From Polyangiaceae bacterium (GTDB lineage: Bacteria; Myxococcota_A; Polyangia; Polyangiales; Polyangiaceae): a stretch of DNA of 64,000 bases. The DNA lies in NCBI GenBank assembly GCA_015075635.1, contig JABTUA010000001.1:3410001-3474000 (forward strand), in the 5' to 3' direction. The stretch's first letter is position 1. Every line of letters starts with the position of its first letter. This document shows positions 1 to 10,166 of the stretch, in pieces. The notes under the pieces are model-generated. The model saw only the letters and a list, made by a program, of their open reading frames with translations. It was not told the origin of the DNA and did no database searches. Position numbers and translations under genes: made by a program.

Positions 1-250
1 CGATGTTCGCCGGCGCGTTCTCGCCGTAGGCCCGGGTCTCCCCGTTGGGGTCCACGCAGTAGTCGCCCGCGCTACGCGCGAACATGGCGGCGGAGACCTT
101 GTCCGACACGGTGCCGCCGCCGGCCGCGCAGGTCCCCGGCTTGCTGCTCTCGATGGGCGGCGGCGCCGCCCCCTTCTCCGCGTCGGCGGGCTTCTTGTCG
201 CAGCCGCCGAGGAGCACGAACAGGAGCAGCGAGGCGTGACGGACGTTCAT
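1..250 (-). CDS. Putative lipoprotein, 3' end outside window
   Basis: Reading from an ATG at 248-250 on the minus strand, the frame opens with MNVRHASLLLFVLLGGCDKK, a short signal peptide ending in a lipobox (LGGC), followed by a charged and Pro-rich linker. It stays open to the left edge, so only about 83 residues are visible. I do not recognise a family in the visible part. It is divergent from the pilin operon that starts near 451. A membrane-anchored periplasmic or outer-membrane lipoprotein is inferred from the signal only. Confidence 0.6.
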   Translation of the reverse strand, partial: MNVRHASLLLFVLLGGCDKKPADAEKGAAPPPIESSKPGTCAAGGGTVSDKVSAAMFARSAGDYCVDPNGETRAYGENAPANI

Positions 251-450
251 CGGCCCGACTTAGAACGAGGGCGCCGCCCGGGCAATTCCTCGGTCCAGGC
301 CCCGGGCCCCGCCGGGGCCCCCTGCCCTGAAACGATTGCATAGCGCTGCAATCCTTACTGTCTGGGCGAATCCCACCCACCTGGAATTACCTGGAAATCT
401 GAGGGGGTCGGCGCCGGGGGCTCGGCACAGGGCTTGCTCCAGACTCTCCC

Positions 451-1137
451 GTGGTGGTGCGTTTGCGGAAAACAGGCCGGTTGCTCGTTCGCCCCCGAGG
501 GGTGGCCGGGCGGGGCTTCACGCTGGTCGAGCTCGTCGTGGTGGTGATCATCGTGGGGGTCATGGCCGCCTTGGCCATCCCGACCATCACGGGTCAGATG
601 CGCTCGCGGCGCACCCAGTTCGTGGCCAAGGAGGTCGCGAACCTGTACCGCAACGGCCGCATGCGGGCCATGGGCCGCGGCTCGGCGGTGCTGATCCGCT
701 TCGACCGCAACGTGGAGCTGGAGGGGCGCTTCGAGGTGCGCGAGGCGGTCCGGAGCGCGCAGGCGAACCCGAACTGCGACCGCTTGCCGGTGAACAGCTG
801 CACGCTCACCGACTGGGATCCCGCGAAGCCGGAGAGCATGGTGATCGGCCAGTTCGCCATCGCTGGGCGGGCGGAGCTCGAGGGGATCCGCACCCGGGTC
901 AAGGACCCCGCCAATGCCGACCAGGCCGCCATGGACGTGTGCTTCACGCCCATGGGCCGAGCCTTCATGCGTTACGGCCAGGCCAACCCCTTCGTCCCAC
1001 TCACCACCGTTCCGCGCGTGAAGGTGAGCCGGGTGACCTCCGGCACCGACGTTCCTTACGGCCCTTCGCGCTGGGTGCTGGTGCCGCCGAACGGCAACAC
1101 GCGCCTCGGCGTCGCGACGGAGGACTTGACGCTATGA
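451..1137 (+). CDS. fimT: GspH/FimT-type minor pseudopilin
   Basis: This is a minor pilin of the type IV pilus or type II secretion class, expected to be cleaved by prepilin peptidase PilD and built into the pilus tip or pseudopilus. After a basic leader, a G|FTLVELVVVV processing site is visible near residue 22, followed by the hydrophobic N-terminal helix; the 228-residue body fits the GspH/FimT family. The GTG at 451 is the most likely start, with another GTG directly after it. The stop overlaps the next gene (ATGA at 1134-1137), so it is the first gene of a tightly packed operon of minor pilins with PilY1. FimT and GspH are hard to separate by sequence alone; the neighbours favour FimT. 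Confidence 0.85.
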   Translation: MVVRLRKTGRLLVRPRGVAGRGFTLVELVVVVIIVGVMAALAIPTITGQMRSRRTQFVAKEVANLYRNGRMRAMGRGSAVLIRFDRNVELEGRFEVREAVRSAQANPNCDRLPVNSCTLTDWDPAKPESMVIGQFAIAGRAELEGIRTRVKDPANADQAAMDVCFTPMGRAFMRYGQANPFVPLTTVPRVKVSRVTSGTDVPYGPSRWVLVPPNGNTRLGVATEDLTL

Positions 1138-1736
1138 CCCACCCCAGGAAGTCCCGTGGCTACACCGCCGTCGAGCTCTTGATGGCGATCAGCATCTTCG
1201 CCATCGGCGTCTCCGGCATCATCGCCATGCAGAAGGTCACGGTGGTCGCGAACGCCCACGCGAAGAATCTGTCCATCGCCACGCACATCGCGCAGGCCTG
1301 GCTCGATCAGCTCGCCACCGACGCCGCCGCCTGGAACCACCCTTCGCCCGGCAACCCGACCCCGGACCTCGGCGATACGACCTGGCTGACGCTGGCCAAC
1401 GGCAACGAAGGGCTGTGGCTGCGCCCGGCTTACAGCGGCACCCGCAACTTCGGCGCCGGCTTCGACGCCCAGGGCAATCCGGTGAGCGACGCGAACGCCG
1501 CCAGCGCGGTGTTCTGCGCGCACATCCGCCTGTCCTGGCTCTACCCGGACACCGCGGGCAACGGCCTCATGCGCACCGAGGTCCGGGTGTTCTGGGTCCG
1601 CGATGGTCAGGGCGGCACGGTGAACAACCAGCCGGTCTGCTCCGTGGGCACGCCCGTCGACCAGATCGAGGACGCTCCGCTCCGCTACCACTTCGTCCAC
1701 CAGGCCTCGGCCGTGAAACAGAACACCTCGTCGTGA
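1134..1736 (+). CDS. pilV: PilV-like minor pilin
   Basis: A 200-residue minor pilin. The N terminus MTHPRKSRGYTAVELLMAIS has a short basic leader and a prepilin-type site (G|YTAVEL), then a hydrophobic helix. Position between FimT-like and PilW-like genes, and the size, fit PilV. The ATG overlaps the stop of the upstream gene and its own stop overlaps the GTG of the next, which implies translational coupling. It should act in priming pilus assembly together with PilW, PilX and PilY1. The exact label PilV is inferred from gene order rather than from specific residues. Confidence 0.8.
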   Translation: MTHPRKSRGYTAVELLMAISIFAIGVSGIIAMQKVTVVANAHAKNLSIATHIAQAWLDQLATDAAAWNHPSPGNPTPDLGDTTWLTLANGNEGLWLRPAYSGTRNFGAGFDAQGNPVSDANAASAVFCAHIRLSWLYPDTAGNGLMRTEVRVFWVRDGQGGTVNNQPVCSVGTPVDQIEDAPLRYHFVHQASAVKQNTSS

Positions 1737-3016
1737 CCTCCCCCAGCCCCTCCTCCAGCCGCTCCCTCCCGCCGCGCCGGCGGCGGCGCGGTTTCACGCT
1801 CGTCGAGCTGATGGTCGCCGTGACGGGCGGCCTGTTCGTGTCCCTCGCCGTGTTCGCCATCTCGCGGCAGAGCGGACGCTTCTACACGCGTGAGTCCCGC
1901 ATCGCGGACGCGACCATGGGCGCGATGCTGGGCTTCGAGCGGCTCAAAGCCGACGTCGGACGCGCCGGCTTCTTGAGCAGCCCGAACGTGCAGATGGACC
2001 CGAACCTGTGCGGTTCTCCTGCCACCTACCCGGCCATGCTCCAGCGCCTGGCCTCGCTGCGCATCCGGCCCGGACAGTCGGCCGCCGCCTTCGCGCAGCA
2101 CATGATCGACAACGGTCGCAGCCCGGACGAGCTGACGCTGATGGGGAGCTACACCGCCGCCGAGGTCTACCCCGTCTGGAGCGTGGACACCGTGGGCGCG
2201 ACCTACGTCGTGCAGCTCCAGCAAAACACCGGGCCCCTCGGGCGCCTGGCGTATTCGACGTCGGCGGATCAGCTCGGGATGCTCCAGGCCATTTTCGGGT
2301 CCTCGCCGGGTCGCGGCCTGCGCATCCAGGACCAGTCCGGCGAGGTGCAATACGCCACCATCCAGAGCGTCGCGACGGCCAACGGCCCGCAAGTCATCTT
2401 GTCGCAGGTCCCGGCCCTGCGCTTCCGCGATACGGCGGGGAACATCTGCGGGCTCAAGGGCAACGTCACCGGCGCCGTGGTCAACGTGGTGAACTTCATC
2501 AAGTACGACCTGCGCAACATCCAGACGCAGTCGAACCTGGGTGCGAATCCCGCCTACGACCCGGTCTACACCGCCGGCGGCCACCCCTACGACCCCGGCA
2601 CGCGCTTCGACCTGGTGCGCGTCGAGCTCGACACCTCCGGCAACGCCATCCAGGGCACCGAAGAGCTGGTCACCGAGTACGCCGTGGACTTCAAGCTCGG
2701 CATCACGGTGGCCGACAGCGTGCCCGCCAACAAGGACCAAACCCTGCTCGAGATCCCGCCGACCGGCGCCGTCGCGACCTGGGCCGGTGACCTGGTCGGC
2801 GACGTCACCAACCCTGCGAACGGCCCGCACCGCGTGCGCGCGGTGCGCTTGCGCCTGTCGGTGCGCTCGCAGGAGCCCGACCGCGACGGCAACCCGCCGA
2901 CGCCCGGCCAGCTCTTCCGCGTGGGCCTGGGCCCGAGCGCGGGTCCGCCCTTCGCCCGCGTGCGCTCGGTGCAGGCGGACATTGCCCTCAACAACCAGAC
3001 GGCGGTGTTCTACTGA
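1733..3016 (+). CDS. pilW: PilW-like minor pilin
   Basis: A 427-residue protein starting at GTG 1733, which overlaps the preceding stop by GTGA. A strongly basic leader (PPRRRRRG) precedes the prepilin motif G|FTLVELMVAVTGG and a hydrophobic helix. The large C-terminal region is typical of PilW, the largest of the minor pilins. Its stop TGA (3014-3016) overlaps the ATG of the next gene. PilW normally helps build the tip complex that carries PilY1; that role is family knowledge, not shown here. Confidence 0.83.
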   Translation: MTSPSPSSSRSLPPRRRRRGFTLVELMVAVTGGLFVSLAVFAISRQSGRFYTRESRIADATMGAMLGFERLKADVGRAGFLSSPNVQMDPNLCGSPATYPAMLQRLASLRIRPGQSAAAFAQHMIDNGRSPDELTLMGSYTAAEVYPVWSVDTVGATYVVQLQQNTGPLGRLAYSTSADQLGMLQAIFGSSPGRGLRIQDQSGEVQYATIQSVATANGPQVILSQVPALRFRDTAGNICGLKGNVTGAVVNVVNFIKYDLRNIQTQSNLGANPAYDPVYTAGGHPYDPGTRFDLVRVELDTSGNAIQGTEELVTEYAVDFKLGITVADSVPANKDQTLLEIPPTGAVATWAGDLVGDVTNPANGPHRVRAVRLRLSVRSQEPDRDGNPPTPGQLFRVGLGPSAGPPFARVRSVQADIALNNQTAVFY

Positions 3017-3732
3017 TGTCACGCAAGCGCTTCCTCCGCCGCAAGCACCAGTCCGGCGCCGCCGTGTTCGTGGTGGTGCTCGCCATCACCCTGCTCACGG
3101 CCGTCGGCGTGTTCGCGCTGCGCAGCGCCAGCCTGGTGGACCAGGCCGCCGGCTACGACCGTCAGGCCTCGCAGACCCTGTACGTCTCGGAGCTCGCGGG
3201 GCGCGCGGTGGCGGCCGAGGTGGGCGACGGCGCCGCGCGCACCTACATCGACAAGGTCGCGAACAGCAGCGCCGTCACCGAGGAGTGCTTCGTCAACCGG
3301 AAGCTGGACCCGAACTCGCTCGACCCGAACATCACCTTCCTGCCCTGCTACAAGCTGTTCCTGAACGAGATCGGCCAGCGGGTGGACGCCAAGTTCCCCG
3401 GCAACAAGCTGCTGGAGCCTCAGTCGGCGGCCGCCGGCGGCAGCCTGGGGCCGCAGCTAGACGCGACGGGCACCATCCAGCCCATGGAGGGCGTGTTCGT
3501 GGTGGAGATGACGGATCCGGCGGAGAGCACGCCCACGCCGGGCTCCGCCGTCGGCGGCAACAACCCCGCCAACACTTTCCGGGACGTGCAGCTCACGTTC
3601 ACGGCTTTCGCGCAAGTGCGCCCCTTCGACGCCACCCCGGACGATCCGTGGTGCGCCAGCAATTCCCTTTCGACGTCCGCCAGCGTCACCTCGCTGCGCG
3701 CACACGTCACGCTGAGGAACGTACCGCGGTGA
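3016..3732 (+). CDS. pilX: PilX-like minor pilin
   Basis: A 238-residue protein whose N terminus has basic residues, then QSGAAVFVVVLAITLLTAVG, the typical PilX-type membrane helix with a G-A-A/V cleavage region rather than the FTLxE motif. It lies between PilW and PilY1, the usual PilX position. The start codon shares one base with the preceding stop. It should be part of the minor-pilin tip complex. The body has no catalytic motif. Confidence 0.8.
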   Translation: MSRKRFLRRKHQSGAAVFVVVLAITLLTAVGVFALRSASLVDQAAGYDRQASQTLYVSELAGRAVAAEVGDGAARTYIDKVANSSAVTEECFVNRKLDPNSLDPNITFLPCYKLFLNEIGQRVDAKFPGNKLLEPQSAAAGGSLGPQLDATGTIQPMEGVFVVEMTDPAESTPTPGSAVGGNNPANTFRDVQLTFTAFAQVRPFDATPDDPWCASNSLSTSASVTSLRAHVTLRNVPR

Positions 3733-3742
3733 GGAGAGAACG

Positions 3743-6700
3743 ATGAGGCAGTCTTCTCGGCTTTTGCTCGGTTCGGCGCTCACTCTGAGCGCGGTGCTCG
3801 TCGCCCCAATGGCGAGCGCCGCGAAGGACGTCGAGCCACCGGCCCCCAATGTGCTCCTGCTCGTCGATACCTCCGGGTCGATGGAGTACAAGTCGTCGAG
3901 CGCGAGCTTCCCGACCTGCGACCCGACGCAGGACAACGTCAGCGAGAAGAGCCGCTGGATCGAGCTGGTCGAGGTGATGACCGGCACGATCAAGGACTAC
4001 CGCTGCGAGGCGATGGACCGGAACAGCAACAACTTCGACGCCCAGTATACACTGAGCGGCACCGACAGCCCGGACCGCTACTACTCGAACCCGTACCACC
4101 GGCCGATGCACAAGGACTGCGCTCCGGGCCCTGGGACGCTGCCGGCGAACCCGTTCGACTGGGCGAACATCCGCTTTCGCAAGTACAACAACATCGGCAA
4201 TAACTGCGGCTTCGACCAGGAAAAGGACGGCCTGCTCGACGACGGCGCGTTCCGCAAGACGGTGCGCTTCGGCCTGATGACCTTCGACACCCACGCCGAC
4301 GCGGGTCTCGGCTTCGCGGGCAACGCGCCGAACTACGCCACTGGCCGCGACGGCGCCTGGAGCTACTTCCTGAGCAAGGCAACCGGCAACCCGAACGGCT
4401 GCGCCACGGCCTCGGACATGGAGGTCGGCGCCCGCAACGCCGCTGCTCCTCCCTGGGAAGGCCGGCTGATGGCCTTCGGCGACTACGACGACAAACCGGA
4501 GGGCCAGAACGACCGCATCCAGGACGTGCTCCTCTCGACGCGCCCCTACGGCGCGACCCCCATCGCCGGCATGCTGGACGACGCGCGGGAGTTCCTCTGG
4601 AACGACGCATCCCCCGACCCGCTCGACGCGAACAAGAAGTTCGGTCCCAAGGACGACCCCTACATCGGCGGCGGCTGCCGCAAGAACGTGATCATCCTGC
4701 TCTCCGACGGTGAGCCCAACATGGAGCTCCGCCCCTGGTGCGAGGGCGGCAACGGCAAGTGCCCCTACCCCAAGCCGGAGGACACGGCGCTCACCCTCTC
4801 CACCGATCCGGTCCACCCGGTGGAGACCTTCGTGATCGGGTTCGCGGTCTCGAACGTGACCCTCGCGAACAACACCAACGTGGACTGCAAGAACCTGACG
4901 CAGTACGACCTCTCGAACCCCGCGGGGCTCTGCCAGTCATTCCCGGGGGAGTCGCAGCTCCAGGCCTGCTGCGTGCTGAACCGCATCGCCTACAACGGCG
5001 CCACCCAGCGCGCCTACTTCGCCAACGACAAGGACGAGCTCCGCGCCGCGCTCTCGCAGATCCTCTCGGGCATCGCCGCGTCGGCCTCGAGCCGCACGCT
5101 GCCGGTGTTCGCCTCCGTGCCGGGCGGCGGCTCCGGCACCGGTCCGGCGGGCTTCCGCTTCTACAGCTCGTTCAAGCCCACGCAGTTCGGCCTCTGGAAG
5201 GGCATCCTGGAGCGCCAGCGCATCCAGTGCATCACCGATCCGAACACGAACACCGTCGACCCGCAGCCGCAGCCGCTCGACAACACCAAGGGCGACGACT
5301 TCGTCTGGAACGTCAACTCGGGCAAGGGCCCGCCGCGCAAGTTCTGGAGCGTCAAAGGCGATCTGGACAACGGCAACATCTGGTCCGAGCGCAGCATCCG
5401 GCCCAACATCGCCAGCGACGTGGACGGCGTGGGCCAATACGGCGGCACGGCGGTCTGGGGCGACATGAACAGCTGGGCGGCCAGCATTCCGCCGGAGGCG
5501 CTGGGCATCACCAACACGACCTGCAAAGACAACCAGAAGCCCCCGCAGTTCATCAGCGCCGCGCAGTGTCGCGACCGCTACCTGCTCTGGCTCACCGGCG
5601 CGGACACCGCCAGCGCCTACGCCCGCTGCAAGACGCCCGGCGCGCCAGACTGCAACCTGGTGGGCGACATCTACCACTCCACGCCCCGCGTCATCGGCCG
5701 CCCGGACGAGCTCTTGCGGGACGAGTCGTACCAGATCCACGCGCTCAAGCTCGCGAAGCGCCACACGCTGCTCTACACCTCGACCAACGACGGCTTCCTG
5801 CACGGCTTCAAGGTCTCGTCCGGCGATCCCCTCAACGACACCCTGAAGGTGGACAACGACGACAACAACGAGCTCTGGGCCTTCATGCCGCCGGCCGTGC
5901 TGCCGTCGGTGAAGAGCATCTACCCGCCGGCTCACCAGACGCTGCTCGACGGCGTGCCGGTCATCCAGGACGTGATCGCGGTGGAGGACCCGCCGGCCTC
6001 CGGCAAGTACAAGTTCGAGCGCAGCAAGGCGGACGCTCAGGCCGGCAAGGGCCAGTGGCGCAGCATCATGGTGCAGAGCTTCGGCGGCAACCGCGGCGGC
6101 TACTTCGCGGTGGACGTGACCGACCCCGTGGTGCCCGCCGACCCGAACGACCCGACCAAGGGCCCGAAGTTCCTGTGGCAGCTCACCGAGGCCAGCGACG
6201 GTACGCCGCTGTTCGGCCGCGGCGGCGCGACGCCGCTCATCACCACCATTTTCTACGACGGCGGCGGCGGACCGAAGGAAGTCGCGGTGGCCATCCTCCC
6301 GGGCGGCGACGACCCCGACCCAGCGATGGGCGGCGACGAGAACCGCAAGAACCAGTCGCCCCCGAACGTGGACGCACGCTTCAACCCGCGCACCAAGGTC
6401 ACCAAGTACGAGAACGACGTCAACAGCCACGCCGCCAAGGCGCTGACCGTGGTCCGCCTCGACACCGGCGAGATCATCCGCAGCTTCCGCGCCGACGCGA
6501 CCAAGGCGGCGCTGCTGCAAGCCAAGGGGCGCGTGCTCGAGGTGGACATCGACTCGCCCATCACCGGCATCCCGGTGGCGTTCCCTGGCACCACCGGCGC
6601 GGTCTCGGACCGGCTGTTCGTGGGCGATCGCGACGGCACGCTCTGGCGCGTGGATCTCGCCTCCACGAACCCCAGCAACTGGAAGATGAACCTGTTCTTC

Positions 6701-7432
6701 GACGCCTACGCCAACGAAGGCCCGAAGGACGGCGAGCCCATCGCCACCGCCCCGGTGCTCTCGGTGGACCTGCTCGGCAACGTCACCATCGCGTTCTCGA
6801 CCGGCGACCAGGACGTGCTCCAGAAGAAGAACGGCATGAAGACCTATGTCTTCTCGCTGCTCGAGAAGCCGAACGTGGCCGGCACCGCCTACGAGTCCTA
6901 CGCGAACTGGTTCACGGAGTTCACGAACGGCGAGCGCGTCACCGGCCCGATGTCGCTGTTCAACGGCGCGCTGTTCTTCACCAGCTACAAGCCGGACTCC
7001 GGCAGCGGCGCCGCCTGCGACTCGGGCACGAGCCGGGTCTGGGGCGTGGACTACGTCTTGCCCAAGACGCCGGGCAACACCACCAACGACCTCGACGACG
7101 GCGGCAAGGAGCGCCTGCCGGACTCCGGCAGCCTGGTGCAGTTCCTGGACAACACCTCCGCCATGCTGGCCAACGCCGGGGTCATCTTCGGCGTGGGCGT
7201 GACCCAGCTGCCGTCGTGCACGCAGGAGCAGGTCAACACCGACACGTTCTTCGGCGGCGCCACCCAGCACACCTCGATCACCAGCATCACCCCCGGCACG
7301 TTCCAGCTGGTGATGCACACCTCGGGCACCGGCAACGTGAGCGACGGCTCGCAGACCAAGCGCATCCAGATCAACCTGCCTACGCCGCCTTCGACCAGCC
7401 GGATTGATTCCTGGGCCGCGCTGGTGGAGTGA
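3743..7432 (+). CDS. pilY1: PilY1-like pilus tip adhesin with VWA domain
   Basis: A 1229-residue secreted protein. The first 26 residues form a signal peptide (ends MASAA). The VWA domain follows at once, with the metal-binding MIDAS motif DTSGSM at residues 42-47. The C-terminal half (from about residue 640) contains the PilY1 beta-propeller region, seen in blocks such as NDGFLHGF, GNRGGYFAVDVTD and VFVGDRDGTLWRVDL-like repeats. PilY1 proteins sit at the pilus tip, promote extension and surface attachment, and can act in surface sensing. It is the largest gene of the operon, 10 bp after PilX, and overlaps the next gene by GTGA. Asp-rich stretches near residues 850-870 could bind calcium, which is inference. 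Confidence 0.9.
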   Translation: MRQSSRLLLGSALTLSAVLVAPMASAAKDVEPPAPNVLLLVDTSGSMEYKSSSASFPTCDPTQDNVSEKSRWIELVEVMTGTIKDYRCEAMDRNSNNFDAQYTLSGTDSPDRYYSNPYHRPMHKDCAPGPGTLPANPFDWANIRFRKYNNIGNNCGFDQEKDGLLDDGAFRKTVRFGLMTFDTHADAGLGFAGNAPNYATGRDGAWSYFLSKATGNPNGCATASDMEVGARNAAAPPWEGRLMAFGDYDDKPEGQNDRIQDVLLSTRPYGATPIAGMLDDAREFLWNDASPDPLDANKKFGPKDDPYIGGGCRKNVIILLSDGEPNMELRPWCEGGNGKCPYPKPEDTALTLSTDPVHPVETFVIGFAVSNVTLANNTNVDCKNLTQYDLSNPAGLCQSFPGESQLQACCVLNRIAYNGATQRAYFANDKDELRAALSQILSGIAASASSRTLPVFASVPGGGSGTGPAGFRFYSSFKPTQFGLWKGILERQRIQCITDPNTNTVDPQPQPLDNTKGDDFVWNVNSGKGPPRKFWSVKGDLDNGNIWSERSIRPNIASDVDGVGQYGGTAVWGDMNSWAASIPPEALGITNTTCKDNQKPPQFISAAQCRDRYLLWLTGADTASAYARCKTPGAPDCNLVGDIYHSTPRVIGRPDELLRDESYQIHALKLAKRHTLLYTSTNDGFLHGFKVSSGDPLNDTLKVDNDDNNELWAFMPPAVLPSVKSIYPPAHQTLLDGVPVIQDVIAVEDPPASGKYKFERSKADAQAGKGQWRSIMVQSFGGNRGGYFAVDVTDPVVPADPNDPTKGPKFLWQLTEASDGTPLFGRGGATPLITTIFYDGGGGPKEVAVAILPGGDDPDPAMGGDENRKNQSPPNVDARFNPRTKVTKYENDVNSHAAKALTVVRLDTGEIIRSFRADATKAALLQAKGRVLEVDIDSPITGIPVAFPGTTGAVSDRLFVGDRDGTLWRVDLASTNPSNWKMNLFFDAYANEGPKDGEPIATAPVLSVDLLGNVTIAFSTGDQDVLQKKNGMKTYVFSLLEKPNVAGTAYESYANWFTEFTNGERVTGPMSLFNGALFFTSYKPDSGSGAACDSGTSRVWGVDYVLPKTPGNTTNDLDDGGKERLPDSGSLVQFLDNTSAMLANAGVIFGVGVTQLPSCTQEQVNTDTFFGGATQHTSITSITPGTFQLVMHTSGTGNVSDGSQTKRIQINLPTPPSTSRIDSWAALVE

Positions 7433-7947
7433 TCACCTCCGCGCCCGTGCTCCGACCCATCGCCATCTGCGTCTGCCTCGCGCTCGCCGGCTGCGAAGGC
7501 AAGCGCCTCGAGTTCGGCCCCACCACCCACGGCTCGGCCAAGCCCTTGGACCGCCTCGCGGCGGGCGAGCTCGCGCCGGGCAAGACGGAGGTCTGGGGCT
7601 TCGTCGCGCCCGACGCCATGCGCCTGGACCGCCAGTTCCCCGCCCAGGCCTTCCTGGTGGGCAACGTCTCGGCGGAGGCGCTGGCCAACTACGTCCGCAC
7701 CCGAGTCGAGGCCGAGCGCGTCGAGATCGGCGCCGCGCGCACCGTCTTCCCCGCGGTCCGCATCAAGGCAGGCAAGCCCGATCGGGTCTACCGCTTCGAG
7801 GTACTGAAGGAAGGCGCCGGCTCGCGTTTGATCATCCAGGACATCACGCCACCCCCGCTCGAGCCGGGGCTGTCGGACGAGGAGCGTTGGCGCAAAGCCG
7901 GCATGACCCCGGACGGCAAGCCCATCGACCCCAAGAAGGTGGAGTGA
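7429..7947 (+). CDS. Lipoprotein of unknown function, end of pilus operon
   Basis: A 172-residue protein starting at GTG 7429, overlapping the PilY1 stop. The N terminus RPIAICVCLALAGCEGK is a lipoprotein signal with lipobox LAGC. The mature part is mixed alpha/beta with a Pro-rich C terminus (PPPLEPGLSDEERW) and no motif I recognise. Its coupling to PilY1 suggests a role in pilus tip assembly or export across the outer membrane, but only the operon position supports that. Confidence 0.75.
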   Translation: MITSAPVLRPIAICVCLALAGCEGKRLEFGPTTHGSAKPLDRLAAGELAPGKTEVWGFVAPDAMRLDRQFPAQAFLVGNVSAEALANYVRTRVEAERVEIGAARTVFPAVRIKAGKPDRVYRFEVLKEGAGSRLIIQDITPPPLEPGLSDEERWRKAGMTPDGKPIDPKKVE

Positions 7948-7988
7948 GACTCCGCAGCGCTGTGGCATCATGCCCGGCGGAGGATGGG

Positions 7989-8348
7989 ATGAAGCTCTCA
8001 CGACAGGAATTCTTGCGCGGCGCGGTGGCGGCATTCGGCGGAGCGATCGGCCTCGGGGGCGCCAGCGCCGGCTGCGGCGGTGACGACGACGGCGGCGGCG
8101 GCGGCAACGGCGGCGGCGCGTGCTCGAGCAGCATCGACGCGAACCACGGGCACACGCTGACGGTGTCGCAGGCGGACATCGACGCTGGGCAGCCCAAGAC
8201 CTACAGCATCAAGGGCTCGAGCGCTCACGACCACGAGGTCTCGCTCACGGCCGCGCACTTCGCGGATCTGAAGGCCGGCAAGCAGGTCTTCGTGACGTCG
8301 AGCACGACCACGGCGCACGAGCACAACGTCGGCGTGAAATGCGGCTGA
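7989..8348 (+). CDS. Tat-like exported His-rich small protein
   Basis: A 119-residue protein. The N terminus MKLSRQEFLRGAVAAFGGAI resembles a twin-arginine signal (SRQEFLR instead of SRRxFLK) and is followed by a lipobox-like SAGC and a Gly/Asp run. The mature domain of about 75 residues has three His clusters: NHGHTL, AHDHEV and AHEHNVGVKC. These suggest metal binding, and Tat export would fit a cofactor loaded in the cytoplasm. I do not recognise the family. It lies 41 bp after the preceding gene and has no clear partner downstream. Confidence 0.7.
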   Translation: MKLSRQEFLRGAVAAFGGAIGLGGASAGCGGDDDGGGGGNGGGACSSSIDANHGHTLTVSQADIDAGQPKTYSIKGSSAHDHEVSLTAAHFADLKAGKQVFVTSSTTTAHEHNVGVKCG

Positions 8349-8615
8349 GTAGCCGGCGGGGAGGAGGGGTCGGCCGCCGACTTGCTCGCTTCCACGGCTC
8401 GCGCGACGCGCCGCGGGAGCCGTTCGCCGAGGCCACCCTTGGAGCGGTGATCTGCTGAGTATCCGCGACTCATCCCACGGGCCGAGGAGGCATCCCCCGG
8501 CCCCGCCGGCAGTTTCCGTGGGTCTCCGCCACTCCGGATCATCGTGATCCGATCATGCCAAGACTGCCGAAGTCGAGCCTAGCCGCCCCGCCCGGATCGC
8601 GGTACGTCCGGCGGC
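8349..8615. repeat. Intergenic stretch with dispersed repeat copy (a)
   Basis: The stretch before gcvT carries no gene. From about 8495 to 8586 it holds a copy of a repeat core also found near 27.7, 41.8, 48.8 and 55.8 kb. The minus strand reads GGCAGTCTTGGC, then GATCGGATCACGATGATCC, then GACCCACGG, then CCGGCGGGGCCGG. An outer arm AAGTCGAGCCTAGCC is at 8571-8585. I saw no glycine riboswitch aptamer upstream of gcvT. Confidence 0.6.
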
Positions 8616-9731
<1,116 letters not shown>

Positions 9732-9764
9732 CCCAGAGCAACACACGGAAGAAGCGAGCAAGCG

Positions 9765-10166
9765 ATGAGCAGCGACGTGAAGAGCGACCGCAAGTACACC
9801 AAGGACCACGAGTGGGCGAAACAGGAGGGCAAGGAGGTGCTCATCGGCATCACCGCCTTCGCCGTGGAGCAGCTCGGAGACATCACCCTGGTGAACCTGG
9901 ACCTGAAGCCCGGTGACAGCGTGGCCGCCCACAAGGGCTTCGGCACCATCGAGAGCGTGAAGACGCTGAGCGACCTGTTCGCGCCGATCAGCGGGAAGAT
10001 CACCCGCGTCAACGCCGAGCTCGAGAACAAGCCGGAGCTCGTCAACGAAGACTGCTGGGGCAAGGGCTGGATGATCGCCATCGAGCCGTCGAGCTGGGAC
10101 GCGGAGTCCGCCGCCCTGATGGACGCGGCCGCCTACGCCAAGCACGTGGAGGAGTCCGCCCACTGA
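9765..10166 (+). CDS. gcvH: Glycine cleavage H protein
   Basis: The 133-residue lipoyl carrier of the glycine cleavage complex, shuttling the aminomethyl intermediate between the P, T and L proteins. The lipoylation site is clear: GTIESVKTLSDL with Lys66 as the modified residue. The N-terminal YTKDHEW block is the family signature. Its stop overlaps the start of gcvPA by one base (10166). The lipoate attachment enzymes are not in this window. Confidence 0.96.
   Translation: MSSDVKSDRKYTKDHEWAKQEGKEVLIGITAFAVEQLGDITLVNLDLKPGDSVAAHKGFGTIESVKTLSDLFAPISGKITRVNAELENKPELVNEDCWGKGWMIAIEPSSWDAESAALMDAAAYAKHVEESAH

Noticed and set aside
4937..7318. A 793-residue minus-strand open frame across pilY1
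   Set aside because: It is an antisense shadow caused by high GC at third codon positions; the product is Val/Arg/Ala-rich with no domain, while the plus frame has clear PilY1 features.
4738..7407. An 889-residue plus-strand frame within pilY1
   Set aside because: Arg/His/Gln-rich shadow frame without domains; pilY1 uses the other frame.
8349..8615. Glycine riboswitch upstream of gcvT
   Set aside because: No tandem aptamer core could be traced; the region is taken up by the dispersed repeat copy.
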